Assembly (NCBI RefSeq): GCF_000820185.1
Contig: NZ_CDCA01000046.1
Location: 1-64,000, forward strand
DNA from: Aeromonas tecta
Lineage (GTDB): Bacteria; Pseudomonadota; Gammaproteobacteria; Enterobacterales; Aeromonadaceae
Reading direction: 5' to 3'
Length of the DNA stretch: 64,000 nt
Below the pieces are notes generated by a model. It made no database searches and was not told the DNA's origin. It saw only the letters and a list, made by a program, of their open reading frames with translations. A program made the position numbers and the translations under genes. The stretch's first letter is position 1. Every line of letters begins with the position of its first letter. Shown here one piece after another: positions 48,470 to 60,636 of this stretch.

Positions 48470-50119
48470 TTAATGCTCCAGCGACCGGAATTTCTCACGC
48501 AGGTGGTTACGAATACCGATAGCCGTCAAATTCAGGCCGACGATCACCGTCACCAGCAGGAAGGAGGTGGCATACACCAGCGGCCTTGCCGCCTCGACGT
48601 TCGGGCTCTGGAAGCCGACGTCGTAGATGTGGAAGCCCAGGTGCATGAACTTGCGCTCCACGTGCAGGTACGGGAAGTTGCCATCCATCGGCAGGGTCGG
48701 TGCCAATTTCACCACCCCCACCAGCATCAGCGGCGCCACTTCACCAGCTGCGCGCGCTATCGCAAGGATAAGGCCGGTCATGATGGCCGGGCTCGCCATG
48801 GGCAACACGATGCGCCACAGGGTCTCGGCCTGGGTGGCGCCCAGCGCCAGCGAGCCTTGACGAATGGTACTCGGGATACGCGCCAGCCCCTCTTCGGTGG
48901 AGACGATCACCACCGGCAGGGTCAGGATAGCCAGGGTCAGCGCCGACCAGATGACGCCGGGGGAGCCAAAGGTCGGGCTCGGCAGCGCTTCCGGATAGAA
49001 CAGCTGATCGAGCGAGCCGCCGAGCGTGTAGACGAAGAAGCCCAGACCAAACACCCCGTACACGATGGAAGGCACACCCGCCAGGTTGATCACCGCGATG
49101 CGGATGATCTTGGTCAGGTTGTTCTTGCCCGCGTATTCGTGCAGGTAGACCGCCGCCACCACGCCGAGTGGCGTGACGATGACCGCCATCAACAGCACCA
49201 TGAACACGGTCCCGAAGATGGCCGGGAACACGCCGCCCTCGGTGTTGGCCTCGCGGGGGTCATCGGAGACAAACTTGCCAATCTGATGGAACCAGTGCCC
49301 CACCTTGGCCGGCAGGCTCATGTCGTTGGGCCATACCACGTCCAGTACCTTGGACATGGGCATGCTGACCAGTTCGCCACGCATGTCCTTGACGGTGATG
49401 GAGTCCCGGTCCGCCTGGGTGCGCAGGGAGAACAGCTCCTTCTCCAGCACCTGGTAGCTATCGTTGAGGGTCTGCCGCTGTTTGGCGAGATCCATCTTGA
49501 GTGCGTCAGTCAGTTCCCCTTCCAGCTCGGCCTTGCGCTCTTTCAGGCGCAGCCGCTCCAGCTGGTAGTTGATGCTGCCGATGTCACCCTTTTGCAGATC
49601 GTTGGCCTGTTCGGAAAGCGCATTGGCCCGGGCCAGCACCCGCTGCAGAGCGGGGTGCAAGTCTGCCGTCAGCGCCTTGCCATCTTCTTTCACCCCAACG
49701 ATGTAGCCGTAGAAGTTGCCGTTGGTGGTGCGCTCGACCATGGCGAGCTCGGCCGGCAGGGTCCGGGACTTGATGTCGGTCTCCAGCACCCAGCGAAAAT
49801 CGAGGTCGACGAATTCGCGGTTGCCGGTCTTGACCAGATAACGGGTCAGCTCCTCGCGATCCTCCCCGGCCAGCGCCTGACCGGCGGAGCGCAGCCGCTC
49901 GACCGGAACCAGTTCACGATCGTTGATCTCGCCGATCAGCACGCTCTTGTTGCCATGCTCATCCTGCAACTGCCACTCATAGATGGGGTGCGGCCAGAAG
50001 TAGATCAGACCACGCCAGCCGATCAGCAGCAACAGACCCAGTACCGCTATCAGACTCAGGCTGACGGCACCGCCGGTCATCCAGATCCAGGGGGCCCCTG
50101 ATTTAAACCACTTACCCAT
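48470..50119 (-). CDS. pstA: Phosphate ABC transporter permease PstA, long form
   Basis: From ATG 50119, supported by AAGGA 7 bases upstream, the protein has 549 residues. An upstream ATG adds six residues without a ribosome site. It has one N-terminal membrane segment, then a large periplasmic insert (about 45-270) including a coiled coil (LERLRLKERKAELEGELTDA), then the permease core with GVVAAVYLHEYAGKNNLTKI and LALGATQAETLWRIVLPMAS. E. coli PstA has only 296 residues. The long form is typical of Vibrio and Aeromonas relatives. Its start is 52 bases from the pstC stop. Confidence 0.95.
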   Translation of the reverse strand: MGKWFKSGAPWIWMTGGAVSLSLIAVLGLLLLIGWRGLIYFWPHPIYEWQLQDEHGNKSVLIGEINDRELVPVERLRSAGQALAGEDREELTRYLVKTGNREFVDLDFRWVLETDIKSRTLPAELAMVERTTNGNFYGYIVGVKEDGKALTADLHPALQRVLARANALSEQANDLQKGDIGSINYQLERLRLKERKAELEGELTDALKMDLAKQRQTLNDSYQVLEKELFSLRTQADRDSITVKDMRGELVSMPMSKVLDVVWPNDMSLPAKVGHWFHQIGKFVSDDPREANTEGGVFPAIFGTVFMVLLMAVIVTPLGVVAAVYLHEYAGKNNLTKIIRIAVINLAGVPSIVYGVFGLGFFVYTLGGSLDQLFYPEALPSPTFGSPGVIWSALTLAILTLPVVIVSTEEGLARIPSTIRQGSLALGATQAETLWRIVLPMASPAIMTGLILAIARAAGEVAPLMLVGVVKLAPTLPMDGNFPYLHVERKFMHLGFHIYDVGFQSPNVEAARPLVYATSFLLVTVIVGLNLTAIGIRNHLREKFRSLEH

Positions 50120-50170
50120 TATCGATTCCTTGTTCATATACAGAACGCCGCTTTTTAATAGAACTGCGCA

Positions 50171-52408
50171 TTACAGAGAGCTGTATTTTTCGCGCAACCG
50201 CTGACGGATGAACTCGGCCAGGGTGTTGAACATAAAGGTGAAGACAAACAGGACGAAGGCCGCGAGGAACAGAACCCGATAGTGGGAGCTGCCCACTTCC
50301 GATTCCGGCATTTCCACCGCGATATTCGCCGCCAGGGTGCGCAGCCCCTGGAACATGGAGAAGTCCATGATGGGGGTATTGCCGGTCGCCATCAGCACTA
50401 TCATGGTCTCGCCCACGGCGCGGCCAAGGCCCATCATCACCGCCGAGAAGATGCCCGGACTCGCGGTCAGGATCACCACCCGGCTCAGGGTTTGCCAGGG
50501 CGTGGCGCCGAGCGCGAGCGACCCTTGGGTGAGGTGCTTGGGCACCGAGAACACCGCATCCTCGGCGATGGAGAAGATGGTGGGAATGACCGCAAAGCCC
50601 ATGGCGATACCGACCACCAGGGAGTTGCGCTGGTCAAACTTGATACCCATCTCGTTGGTCAGCCAGATGCGCGAATCCCCGTGCATGAAGGCGTTCTCGA
50701 TGAGCGGGCTCAGGGCGAAGGCGCCCCAACCGATGAACAGCAGCACCGGAATGAGCAAGATGGCGTGCCAGCCGTCCGGCAGCCAGGTCCGGCCGCGCTC
50801 CGGCAGGTAGTTCCAGATCAGCGCCGTCAGCAGCATCCCCATCGGCAGCAGGATCAGTAGCAGGATCACCCCGGGTAGCGCCCCTTCGATGATGGGGGCG
50901 AGCCAGAGACCGGCCAGGAAGCCCAGGATCACGGTCGGCAGCGCCGCCATGATTTCTACCGTCGGCTTGACGTATTTGCGCAGGCCCGCCGACATGAAGT
51001 AGGCGGTATAGATGGCACCGGCCACACCGAGCGGCACCGCGAACAGCATGGCGTAGAAGGAAGCCTTGAGGGTCCCGAACACCAGCGGTACCAGGCTCAG
51101 CTTGGCTTCAAAATCGTTGCTGGCGGAGGTGGACTGCCACACATATTGCGGCTCGGGATAGCCTTCGTACCACACCTGTTGCCAGAGCGCCGACCAGGTC
51201 ACCTCGGGGTGATCGTTCTCGACAGAGAACAACTTGAAGTTGTTCTCCTGCTGCATCATCAACAGGTTATGGCGAGGGGAGATGGCCAGCGCCGCCAGGG
51301 CGCCGCCTTCGACCTTCTCGCTCAACAGCTTGGTCTCGCCGGTGGCGTGGAAGAAGCTGACGGTACCGTCCTTGGCGCTGCTGATGAAGCCCTTACGGAA
51401 GTGCTCGGGGGTCAGCAGGTCGACCGGGCCATCACCCTTGAAGTCGCGGATCTGGGCGAACTGGCGCTTGCCATCCTTCGCGACTTCGAACCACTGGGAG
51501 ATGATGCCGTTGTCATTGCCCACCAGCAGAGAAGAGGCGCCGGAGAGCAGCTCGACCTGGGTCACGTTGGCGTTGGGGGCGTTGATTTCCATCACGTCGC
51601 GCAGCGAGATGTCGCTGAGGTTGTGAATGTCATAGACCGACAGACGGTTGCCTTCGCGCACGAACAGCACGCGCAGGTTGGGGGTCAGCAACATCTGATC
51701 CACATGGCGCGGCAGGGAGGGAATGGCGTAGTTTTGGCTGCTCCACTCCACTTCGCCGGAGAGGAAGTTCTCCTCGCCGCTCAGTACCGTCATCACGCCA
51801 CGACCGTCTTCAGTCATGGCGGCGGCGGCCATCTTGTCCTTGGTCGCCTCAAATACCAGGTGCTGCAACGCCTTGCCCTGGGGATCGACCACCATGGGCT
51901 CCTCACCGAAGGGATATTGCAGGCTGGGTTCGATGACCCGCACGTCGTTGGGATAGGAGACCTTGAAATAAGGCTGAACGACCTGCGCCTTGCCATCGGC
52001 AAAGCCATAGGCGATCAGCTTCTGGCCCGGGGCCGGGGTCGCGACGGCGGTGATCTTGCCGGCAATCTGGGTCTGACCCAGCACCTGACCCACCTTGAGG
52101 TTGCCATCGGCTTGCACCACGAAGAAGCTGACCTGACCCTGGTCGCTGAAGCGATAACCGATCTCGTTCTGCTCTTCAACGCCAAGCCAGGCGGTCTTGC
52201 CCTGTACCGGCAAGGTGAAGGAGGAGGTTGCTTCCATGCTGGCGCCATTGAAGATGGGTTTCACCACATAGAGCAGATAGAAGAATATAAGCAACAGGGC
52301 CACCAGTACCAGACCACCCCCTGTGGTCACTCCGTACTTGGCCAACTTGTCCTTGATCCGGCGTTTTCTACTGCCCGCCATGACCAGGTTGATCGATTCC
52401 GATGACAT
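50171..52408 (-). CDS. pstC: Phosphate ABC transporter permease PstC, long form
   Basis: The 745-residue protein starts at ATG 52408 with GAGG 6 bases upstream. It has an N-terminal membrane segment near 30-55, a periplasmic insert of roughly 400 residues resembling a beta-propeller (many short strands, for example NLRVLFVREGNRLSVYDIHN), and the permease core with LGVAGAIYTAYFMSAGLRKY and GSLALGATPWQTLSRVVILT. E. coli PstC has 319 residues. Together with PstA and PstB it imports phosphate. No pstS is linked, so the binding protein is encoded elsewhere. The operon is driven by the Pho-box promoter at 52441-52475. Confidence 0.95.
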   Translation of the reverse strand: MSSESINLVMAGSRKRRIKDKLAKYGVTTGGGLVLVALLLIFFYLLYVVKPIFNGASMEATSSFTLPVQGKTAWLGVEEQNEIGYRFSDQGQVSFFVVQADGNLKVGQVLGQTQIAGKITAVATPAPGQKLIAYGFADGKAQVVQPYFKVSYPNDVRVIEPSLQYPFGEEPMVVDPQGKALQHLVFEATKDKMAAAAMTEDGRGVMTVLSGEENFLSGEVEWSSQNYAIPSLPRHVDQMLLTPNLRVLFVREGNRLSVYDIHNLSDISLRDVMEINAPNANVTQVELLSGASSLLVGNDNGIISQWFEVAKDGKRQFAQIRDFKGDGPVDLLTPEHFRKGFISSAKDGTVSFFHATGETKLLSEKVEGGALAALAISPRHNLLMMQQENNFKLFSVENDHPEVTWSALWQQVWYEGYPEPQYVWQSTSASNDFEAKLSLVPLVFGTLKASFYAMLFAVPLGVAGAIYTAYFMSAGLRKYVKPTVEIMAALPTVILGFLAGLWLAPIIEGALPGVILLLILLPMGMLLTALIWNYLPERGRTWLPDGWHAILLIPVLLFIGWGAFALSPLIENAFMHGDSRIWLTNEMGIKFDQRNSLVVGIAMGFAVIPTIFSIAEDAVFSVPKHLTQGSLALGATPWQTLSRVVILTASPGIFSAVMMGLGRAVGETMIVLMATGNTPIMDFSMFQGLRTLAANIAVEMPESEVGSSHYRVLFLAAFVLFVFTFMFNTLAEFIRQRLREKYSSL

Positions 52409-52440
52409 GCAAAACCTCAATGTGAGCTAGGCTTGGCGGC

Positions 52441-52475
52441 ATTATATGGCGGTTGCATGACAGTTTTGTTACATC
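52441..52475 (-). promoter_or_regulatory. Pho-box promoter of pstCAB-phoU
   Basis: On the minus strand ATGTAAC, four bases, CTGTCAT (52456-52475) matches the PhoB box of two CTGTCA-like repeats 11 bases apart. A perfect TATAAT (52446-52441) follows 10 bases later, the usual distance when PhoB replaces the -35 box. Transcription would begin about 25 bases before the pstC start codon. Confidence 0.83.
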
Positions 52476-52612
52476 AAGGGTGATGAAGAGCAGGTTCTTT
52501 GCAGGAGAAGCGACGCGCTGCAGCGATCAGAAATGATAGCTGCAACTTACTGTTTATAAAGGGGGATTCGATATAGTGAAGCGCAGGGGAAGCCGATGCT
52601 TCCCCACATTGA

Positions 52613-53179
<567 letters not shown>

Positions 53180-53401
53180 TTATCTTTTTGCATGTCTCTG
53201 ATCCATGTTTCTCTACCGGCTCCCTATTTACCACTGACTGGCCTGCAATCGGTGCCGGGGGTGGTCTGGCATAGGAAGCATGCGGCCCCAAAGAGCCCAG
53301 TACGAATGGCCGCCGATTATGCCAAATCCCCCGCTTTAGCCCAAGTTGCATCGCCTCTGAACAATAAAGAAGCAATCGGCATCTCTCTGATAAAAAAGGA
53401 G

Positions 53402-53430
53402 TTGCACCCACTTGGTCATACCATTAGACT
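53402..53430 (+). promoter_or_regulatory. Likely promoter of tRNA-Pro
   Basis: TTGCAC and TAGACT are spaced by 17 bases and end 28 bases before the tRNA. The sequence after the -10 is GC-rich, as in stringently controlled stable-RNA promoters. Confidence 0.6.
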
Positions 53431-53458
53431 CCTTCTCCGTCAGCCGAGCTGACTCCGT

Positions 53459-53535
53459 CGGTGTGTAGCGCAGCCAGGTAGCGCATCTGCATGGGGTGTA
53501 GAGGGTCGGAGGTTCGAATCCTCTCACACCGACCA
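53459..53535 (+). tRNA. tRNA-Pro (anticodon GGG)
   Basis: The 77-base gene folds as a tRNA: acceptor CGGTGTG with CACACCG, anticodon stem TCTGC with GTAGA around the loop ATGGGGT (anticodon GGG, reading CCC and CCU), T-loop GGTTCGAATCC, and encoded CCA end. It is monocistronic and followed by a strong terminator. Confidence 0.97.
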
Positions 53536-53546
53536 TTTTCCCCGAA

Positions 53547-53576
53547 AATAGCCCAGTCTCTCGACTGGGCTATTTT
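53547..53576 (+). terminator. Terminator of tRNA-Pro
   Basis: AATAGCCCAGTC and GACTGGGCTATT form a stem with a 4-base loop followed by TTTTT, 11 bases after the tRNA. Confidence 0.92.
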
Positions 53577-54663
53577 TTTGTCTGCACTTTCTTCCCCACG
53601 CTATCTTCTTCTCTTATTCTCGTCTGCACCTCGCCATCCTGCTGCCATCGACCACAAACACAGCGCTGGCATGTTTTTTATACAGAACCACTTGAAGCTT
53701 TTATAAAGTGTCGCTAGGATACGCAACTTTTCCGCCGGCCATTCATACAAGGAGGTGGATAATCGGGTGAGGGAGTCACCAACCGGCTTGCAATTCAATG
53801 AGGCAAGCACCCATGACGCATATAGTTGATACCCAGCCCGACCAGCCCCTTCTCTCGTCTCAGCCCACCGCCATCGAATCCGCTGATACCGAGTACGGCA
53901 ACATGGTGCACCTCGATGTGATCGATCTCGCCGCCCCGGATGATGACTATTGAGGCAACCCGGTGCCATCCACCCAGTGCCACCACCTGCAACGCTCGGA
54001 TGGCCGATTGTCGACCCCATCTTGCGCTATATCTCCCGGCAAACTCTCGCCGATAAAAATAACAATAAAATGCTTAATTAATGCTCATTATTAGCATTAA
54101 TAGCTACCTACATCCCTTGAACGCCCTCCTCTCCCTGCACGGTCCAATGATACAAACCTACGTTTTTGCTCGTCATTTCAATGACGCATCCCCCCTGCGC
54201 CCCTCCCCCGCTCATTTCCTTATTTGGTTTTAAACAGCAGTTCACCAACCAACGCCGCTGCGAACTGGATACTCACTGCATTCACAGTCTGTATTTCATA
54301 CGCACGTTTTTACCAAGCTTGGAGTTAGGTCGGGATTTGTTTTTGCATTGGTAATTTTATTACGTAATTAATTACATTTTGCGTGTCTGGTAGAGCGCCC
54401 ATCTACCCTGCCTGGGGAGCGGGATGAACAAGAGCATAACCATCTGCGTAGAGCTTTTACGCTAACCAAATAAATCCATTAAAAACATAATCTTAATAAC
54501 CAACCAAAAACGGCTGTTTAAAAAATGAGGTTGACGGGACGCACAATGTTTTGCACCTTAGTAAGCGTGTTACCTCGCTGTTTCAACGGGGTTAAGAAAA
54601 ACAGGGATCGACGTTAGTCGTAGTTAATAAGTTCAAAATGTAACTTTCAAAGGAGTGAACCCT
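53577..54663. other. Long intergenic region before aceB
   Basis: About 1.1 kb with one possible tiny gene (53813-53953). The part after 54040 is AT-rich and contains a 12-base palindrome GTAATTAATTAC (54364-54375), a candidate regulator site for the glyoxylate-bypass operon. No tRNA or clear small RNA is seen. The aceB ribosome site AAAGGAG is at 54649-54655. Confidence 0.45.
53813..53953 (+). CDS. Possible tiny acidic protein, 46 aa
   Basis: ATG 53813 has GAGG about 9 bases upstream. The product reads MTHIVDTQPDQPLLSSQPTA, then NMVHLDVIDLAAPDDDY. It is acidic, with no membrane segment or Cys. Codon use in the frame is GC-rich and host-like while the surroundings are mixed. No family is recognised. 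Homology to other Aeromonas genomes would decide whether it is a gene. Confidence 0.35.
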   Translation: MTHIVDTQPDQPLLSSQPTAIESADTEYGNMVHLDVIDLAAPDDDY

Positions 54664-56271
<1,608 letters not shown>

Positions 56272-56342
56272 ATATGAGCCCGGTACTGGGCTCGCCAATA
56301 ACAAACAATGGACACGTGAAATCAATGAAAGAGGGAACTGAT

Positions 56343-57656
56343 ATGGCACTGACCCGTGAGCAACAGATCCAGGCTATCGAGAAAGACTGGGCAGAGAACC
56401 CCCGCTGGAAAGGGATCAAGCGCGGCTACAGCGCAGAAGACGTGGTGAATCTGCGCGGGAGCTTGCAGCCGGCACACACCCTGGCCCAGCGCGGCGCCGA
56501 CAAACTGTGGGAACTGATCCACGGCAGCGCCAAGAAGGGCTACGTCAACTGCCTCGGCGCCCTGACCGGTGGCCAGGCGGTGCAGCAGGCCAAGGCAGGC
56601 ATCGAGGCCATCTACCTCTCCGGCTGGCAAGTGGCGGCGGACAACAACCTCTCCTCCACCATGTACCCGGATCAGTCCCTCTACCCGGCCAACTCGGTAC
56701 CGTCCGTGGTGGAGCGCATCAACAACTCCTTCGCCCGCGCCGACCAGATCCAGTGGGCCAATAAAGTCGGCCCGCAAGACGCCGGTTTCATCGACTACTT
56801 CCTGCCGATCGTGGCGGATGCCGAGGCCGGTTTCGGTGGCGTGCTGAATGCGTTTGAGCTGATGAAGGGCATGATCGAAGCGGGCGCCGCCGGCGTGCAC
56901 TTCGAAGATCAGCTCGCCTCTGTCAAGAAGTGCGGCCACATGGGCGGCAAGGTACTGGTACCAACCCAGGAAGCGGTGCAAAAGCTGGTCGCGGCCCGTC
57001 TGGCGGCTGACGTCTGTGGCACCACCACCCTGGTGATTGCCCGTACCGACGCCAACGCGGCCGACCTGCTGACCACGGACGCCGATCCCTACGATGCCGG
57101 CTTCCTGACCGGTGAGCGTACCGCCGAGGGCTTCTACAAGGTGCAAGCTGGCATCGAGCAGGCCATCTCCCGCGGCCTGGCCTACGCCCCTTATGCTGAC
57201 ATGGTGTGGTGTGAAACCGCCAAACCAGACCTGGACGAGGCGCGTCAGTTTGCCGAAGCCATCAAGGCCCAGTACCCGGACACCATCCTGGCCTACAACT
57301 GCTCACCAAGCTTCAACTGGAAGAAGAACCTGGACGATGCCACCATCGCCCGCTTCCAGCAGGAGTTGTCCGACATGGGCTACAAGTACCAGTTCATCAC
57401 CCTTGCGGGTATTCACAACATGTGGTTCCACATGTACGAGCTGGCCTACCAGTACGCCCGTGGCGAAGGGATGAAGCACTACGTCGAGATGGTGCAGGAG
57501 CCGGAATTTGCCGCGGCGACCCGTGGCTACACCTTCGTGGCGCACCAGCAGGAAGTCGGTACCGGCTACTTCGACAAGGTCACCACCGTCATCCAGGGTG
57601 GTCAGTCCTCGGTCACGGCGCTGACCGGTTCGACCGAAGAAGATCAGTTCCACTGA
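56343..57656 (+). CDS. aceA: Isocitrate lyase
   Basis: The 437-residue protein matches isocitrate lyase (E. coli 434), with the active-site signature [16 protein letters not shown] (catalytic Cys), upstream [20 protein letters not shown] and [13 protein letters not shown]. It cleaves isocitrate to succinate and glyoxylate. The start at 56343 gives the family N-terminus [16 protein letters not shown] with AGAGGGA upstream. It is the second gene of the aceBA operon and ends before a strong terminator. Confidence 0.97.
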   Translation: MALTREQQIQAIEKDWAENPRWKGIKRGYSAEDVVNLRGSLQPAHTLAQRGADKLWELIHGSAKKGYVNCLGALTGGQAVQQAKAGIEAIYLSGWQVAADNNLSSTMYPDQSLYPANSVPSVVERINNSFARADQIQWANKVGPQDAGFIDYFLPIVADAEAGFGGVLNAFELMKGMIEAGAAGVHFEDQLASVKKCGHMGGKVLVPTQEAVQKLVAARLAADVCGTTTLVIARTDANAADLLTTDADPYDAGFLTGERTAEGFYKVQAGIEQAISRGLAYAPYADMVWCETAKPDLDEARQFAEAIKAQYPDTILAYNCSPSFNWKKNLDDATIARFQQELSDMGYKYQFITLAGIHNMWFHMYELAYQYARGEGMKHYVEMVQEPEFAAATRGYTFVAHQQEVGTGYFDKVTTVIQGGQSSVTALTGSTEEDQFH

Positions 57657-57674
57657 TAACTTGTTGATAGCAAT

Positions 57675-57705
57675 AAAAAACCCCGGCCTGGTGCCGGGGT
57701 TTCTT
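57675..57705 (+). terminator. Terminator of aceBA
   Basis: AAAACCCCGGC and GCCGGGGTTT form a stem with a 5-base loop followed by CTTTTT. Confidence 0.92.
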
Positions 57706-57753
57706 TTTGCTCGTATTTCATTGGTGGAGGAGCGATACCGCCACCAACGGCGA

Positions 57754-58455
57754 TCAGAGCTCGAGGATCTCTTTCACAAAGGGGATGGTGAGTTTGCGCT
57801 TGGCGCGAAAGGAGGCGTTGTCGAGCTGATTGAGGGTCGCGAGCAGGGTACGCATGTCGCGGGACAGCCGGTTGAGCAGGAAACGACCCACGTCGATGGG
57901 GAGCTTAAAGCCTCTCAGCTCGGCGCGCAGCTGCAGGGCACTGAGCTTGCCCTCATCGTCGAGCTCGTCGAGGTGAAAACTCACCCCCCAGTCGAGGCGC
58001 GAGGCGAGATCCGGTAGTTGCAGCCCGAGCTTGCGCGGTGCGCTGCAGCCGGTGACCACCAGCGTCCCCTCACCCTTCTCTTTCCAGCGATTGTAGAAAT
58101 CGAACAGGGCCCGCTCCCACAAGGCGTTGCCGGCGATGGCTTCCAGGCTGTCGAGACAGACCAGGGGCAGGCTCTCGAGGGCATCGAGCATGCTGGGATC
58201 CAGCTGTTCAAACTGATCGAGGGAGAGATAGGCAGCCGCGGCGTCGCGCGCATTGACCTCGGCGCAGGTGGCGTGCAGCAGGTGGGAGCGACCCGAGCCC
58301 TTGGCTCCCCAGAAATAGAGGAAAGGTGAGCCCTGACCAATGGCCGCATTCTTCAGTGCGGTGATCAAATGGGCATTGTTGCCGGGATAAAAACTGACGA
58401 AGGTTTCATCATCCGGTAATTGTACGGCTAAAGACAGTTGGGCCGGTTGCTTCAC
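57754..58455 (-). CDS. hda: DnaA regulatory inactivator Hda
   Basis: The 233-residue AAA+ protein matches E. coli Hda in length and ends. It starts VKQPAQLSLAVQLPDDETF, carrying the QLSL-type clamp-binding motif. It also has a Walker A variant GAKGSGRSHLLHA, LVCLDSLEAIAGNALWE, LPDLASRLDWG and LTIPFVKEILEL. Bound to the DNA-loaded clamp it triggers ATP hydrolysis by DnaA and prevents re-initiation. GTG 58455 aligns with the E. coli start, while ATG 58497 would add 14 residues. It lies downstream of the DUF2066 gene on the same strand, as in related genera. Confidence 0.93.
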   Translation of the reverse strand: MKQPAQLSLAVQLPDDETFVSFYPGNNAHLITALKNAAIGQGSPFLYFWGAKGSGRSHLLHATCAEVNARDAAAAYLSLDQFEQLDPSMLDALESLPLVCLDSLEAIAGNALWERALFDFYNRWKEKGEGTLVVTGCSAPRKLGLQLPDLASRLDWGVSFHLDELDDEGKLSALQLRAELRGFKLPIDVGRFLLNRLSRDMRTLLATLNQLDNASFRAKRKLTIPFVKEILEL

Positions 58456-58658
58456 TCGTTGGGCTTTGACTGTGACATTTGTGCCCAAGTGTATCATTGC
58501 AACGGCAGATAGAGAACCGCCCGGACTCGGCCGGGCGGTGGGGATAATGGGGAAAGGATCAAGCATGCGACCATTGGTAGCGCAGGCGACTGCTTCTCAG
58601 GCCGCTCGGGAGAACCGCACAGCGGCTCTCGGCCGGTCAGCTTGATTCCCACTCAGGA

Positions 58659-59699
58659 TCAGGGCTGAGACCACTGATAGCGCAAACCGCTGTCGGTATC
58701 TTCAATCTGACGCAAGCGGCTTTCCAGTTGCAGACCGCGCACCAGCTCCGCCTTGTCGCCCTGCAAAGAGAGATTGAAGGTGATCTTGTCCCCTTCCAGC
58801 TTGCCGATGGCTACCTTGGTGACACTGGCCATGCCCTGCAGCATCTTCTGCATCTGTATCATGTCATCGATGCCAGACAGCCCTTCCACCACCAGGGTCT
58901 GGCTCGAGATGACGCCCGAGAGACGGGTGCCATAGTTTTGCACCAGCCAGCCGGCCAGGGCATCGGCAACCCCTTGCGCCACCTCGGTCTGGGAGCCAGA
59001 CCCCTCCCCCTTGGTCAACTCCACCAGCTCAGCGCTCGTCTGGGCACCCGGCTTGGCGCCATAGAGTCCCCAATCGATGCTCCACTTGCCCTCTTCTTTA
59101 TCGTCGGGCGTCAGCTTGCCGAGCACCACCATCTCGGCGCCGTAACGCTGGCTCGCCTTGAGAATGGGATCGGCGAAACGCCCCCACACATCGGTGGCAT
59201 TGACCGCCATATTGTCATCGAGATCCATCAAGGGGATGCTGACCGGCAACCCCATGGCCTGCGCCTGGGTACGCAGTGCGGCGGCCCAACCATCGCTGGA
59301 TTGATCAGGCAGGATGCGGCGCTCTCCCTCATCAAGCACCAGCCAGAGCGCCATCTGCGGACGAGCGGGTCCGAGCAGGGCAAACTTGCTCTGGGCGATC
59401 AGGGCATTGACCTTGGCGACGTCGAAATCCGCCTTGAGAAACTTGACCGGCCCCACGTCCTGATAGCTGTAGTGCTGCACATAATCTGCCGGTGCGGCCA
59501 GCGCCTTGACCACGTCGGGCTGGGTGACAATGTCACGTCGGCCGGTGACCTTGATCAGCACATCCCCCAGCGCCTGGGACTGGGCGGCGGTCATGTCGCC
59601 GCTGGTCGGCGCCTTGCCCTGATAGAGATCGGTCACCTGGGCGGCCGACACCGTAAACGCCAGGGCGCAGCAGAGGAGAGTCACTAAGCGTATAAGCAT
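58659..59699 (-). CDS. DUF2066 exported protein
   Basis: The 346-residue protein has a signal peptide (about 19 residues ending AFTVSA) and the DUF2066 features QALGDVLIKVTGRRDIVTQP near the start and PQMALWLVLDEGERRILPDQ in the middle. The C-terminus contains SGLRYQWSQP. Function is unknown. In Vibrio and Aeromonas this gene is regularly found upstream of hda and near purM and upp, the same order as here. About 200 bp separate it from hda, enough for a separate promoter. Confidence 0.87.
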   Translation of the reverse strand: MLIRLVTLLCCALAFTVSAAQVTDLYQGKAPTSGDMTAAQSQALGDVLIKVTGRRDIVTQPDVVKALAAPADYVQHYSYQDVGPVKFLKADFDVAKVNALIAQSKFALLGPARPQMALWLVLDEGERRILPDQSSDGWAAALRTQAQAMGLPVSIPLMDLDDNMAVNATDVWGRFADPILKASQRYGAEMVVLGKLTPDDKEEGKWSIDWGLYGAKPGAQTSAELVELTKGEGSGSQTEVAQGVADALAGWLVQNYGTRLSGVISSQTLVVEGLSGIDDMIQMQKMLQGMASVTKVAIGKLEGDKITFNLSLQGDKAELVRGLQLESRLRQIEDTDSGLRYQWSQP

Positions 59700-59833
59700 A
59701 AAGAAGATTCTCGAAATGGGAGATGGTGCTTATGGTAGCGGCAAGGCGCGCTTCCCAGCAAGACTGAGCGGTAGAAACAGCGAAGCCGGCGAGGCGCCGG
59801 CTCCACACCCGCGAGGCGGGTCATAAGGTCTGC

Positions 59834-60460
59834 TTACTTGGTGCCGAAGATCTTGTCACCGGCATCGCCCAGACCCGGGACAATGTAGCCTTTCTCGTTC
59901 AGACCCTGATCGACGGAGGCGCAGTAGAGCTCCACGTCCGGGTGAGCGGCTTCCAGCGCCTTGATGCCTTCAGGCGCGGCAACCAGCACCAGCACCTTGA
60001 TGGACTGGCAGCCCTTCTTCTTGAGCAGGTCGATGGTGGCAATCATGGAGCCGCCGGTGGCCAGCATGGGGTCGATGACCAGGGCCAGACGCTCTTCGAT
60101 GTTGCTGACGATCTTCTCAAAATATGGAACCGGTTGCAGAGTCTCTTCGTCGCGGTAGATACCGACCACGCTGACACGGGCACTCGGCATGTGCTCGAGC
60201 ACACCATCCATCATGCCAAGACCGGCGCGCAGGATGGGCACGACGGTGACCTTCTTGCCCTTGATCTGGTCAACTTCCACTGGCCCGTTCCAACCATCGA
60301 TGGTAACCTTCTCCGTTTCGAAGTCAGAGGTCGCTTCGTAGGTCAACAAACTGCCCACTTCTTTGGCCAGTTCACGGAAACGCTTGGTGCTGATATCGCC
60401 TTCGCGCATCAGCCCGATCTTGTGTTTGACCAGGGGGTGTTTGACTTCAACGACTTTCAT
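59834..60460 (-). CDS. upp: Uracil phosphoribosyltransferase
   Basis: The 208-residue protein equals E. coli Upp in length. It starts [20 protein letters not shown] and has the PRPP-binding motif [20 protein letters not shown] and the uracil-binding end [20 protein letters not shown]. It makes UMP from uracil and PRPP in pyrimidine salvage. It is divergent from purM, sharing a 176-bp regulatory region. Confidence 0.97.
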   Translation of the reverse strand: MKVVEVKHPLVKHKIGLMREGDISTKRFRELAKEVGSLLTYEATSDFETEKVTIDGWNGPVEVDQIKGKKVTVVPILRAGLGMMDGVLEHMPSARVSVVGIYRDEETLQPVPYFEKIVSNIEERLALVIDPMLATGGSMIATIDLLKKKGCQSIKVLVLVAAPEGIKALEAAHPDVELYCASVDQGLNEKGYIVPGLGDAGDKIFGTK

Positions 60461-60544
60461 TATTATCTCCTCTCAACCGGCGCAAAAAAATCGCGGAATC
60501 ATACAACAAAAGCCACCGCTTGTAGAGCTTTTCCACGCGAAAAC

Positions 60545-60560
60545 GCGCAAACGATTTCCT
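60545..60560. promoter_or_regulatory. PurR-type operator upstream of purM
   Basis: GCGCAAACGATTTCCT closely matches the PurR box ACGCAAACGTTTTCNT. It lies between upp and purM with TAGAAT (60594-60599) as a possible purM -10. Repression of purMN by PurR with a purine corepressor is expected from the family. Confidence 0.75.
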
Positions 60561-60636
60561 TTCTGCTTTTACCCCGCCACTGTTAGAATACGCACCGAAT
60601 TTTACCCTCCACTTCTTTATATGACGGGGAATACGC

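Noticed and set aside
48272-50101. Very long open frame on the plus strand opposite pstA
   Set aside because: It mirrors the codon pattern of a well-supported pstA gene, has no ribosome site and gives a His/Gln/Arg-rich sequence typical of antisense reading in GC-rich DNA. Similar long mirror frames opposite gpA, terminase, pstC and purM were dropped for the same reason.
53459-53535. tRNA-Pro as a possible phage attachment site
   Set aside because: No second copy of its 3' end is found, and the prophage is clearly bounded by the 24-bp terminator repeat about 7 kb away.
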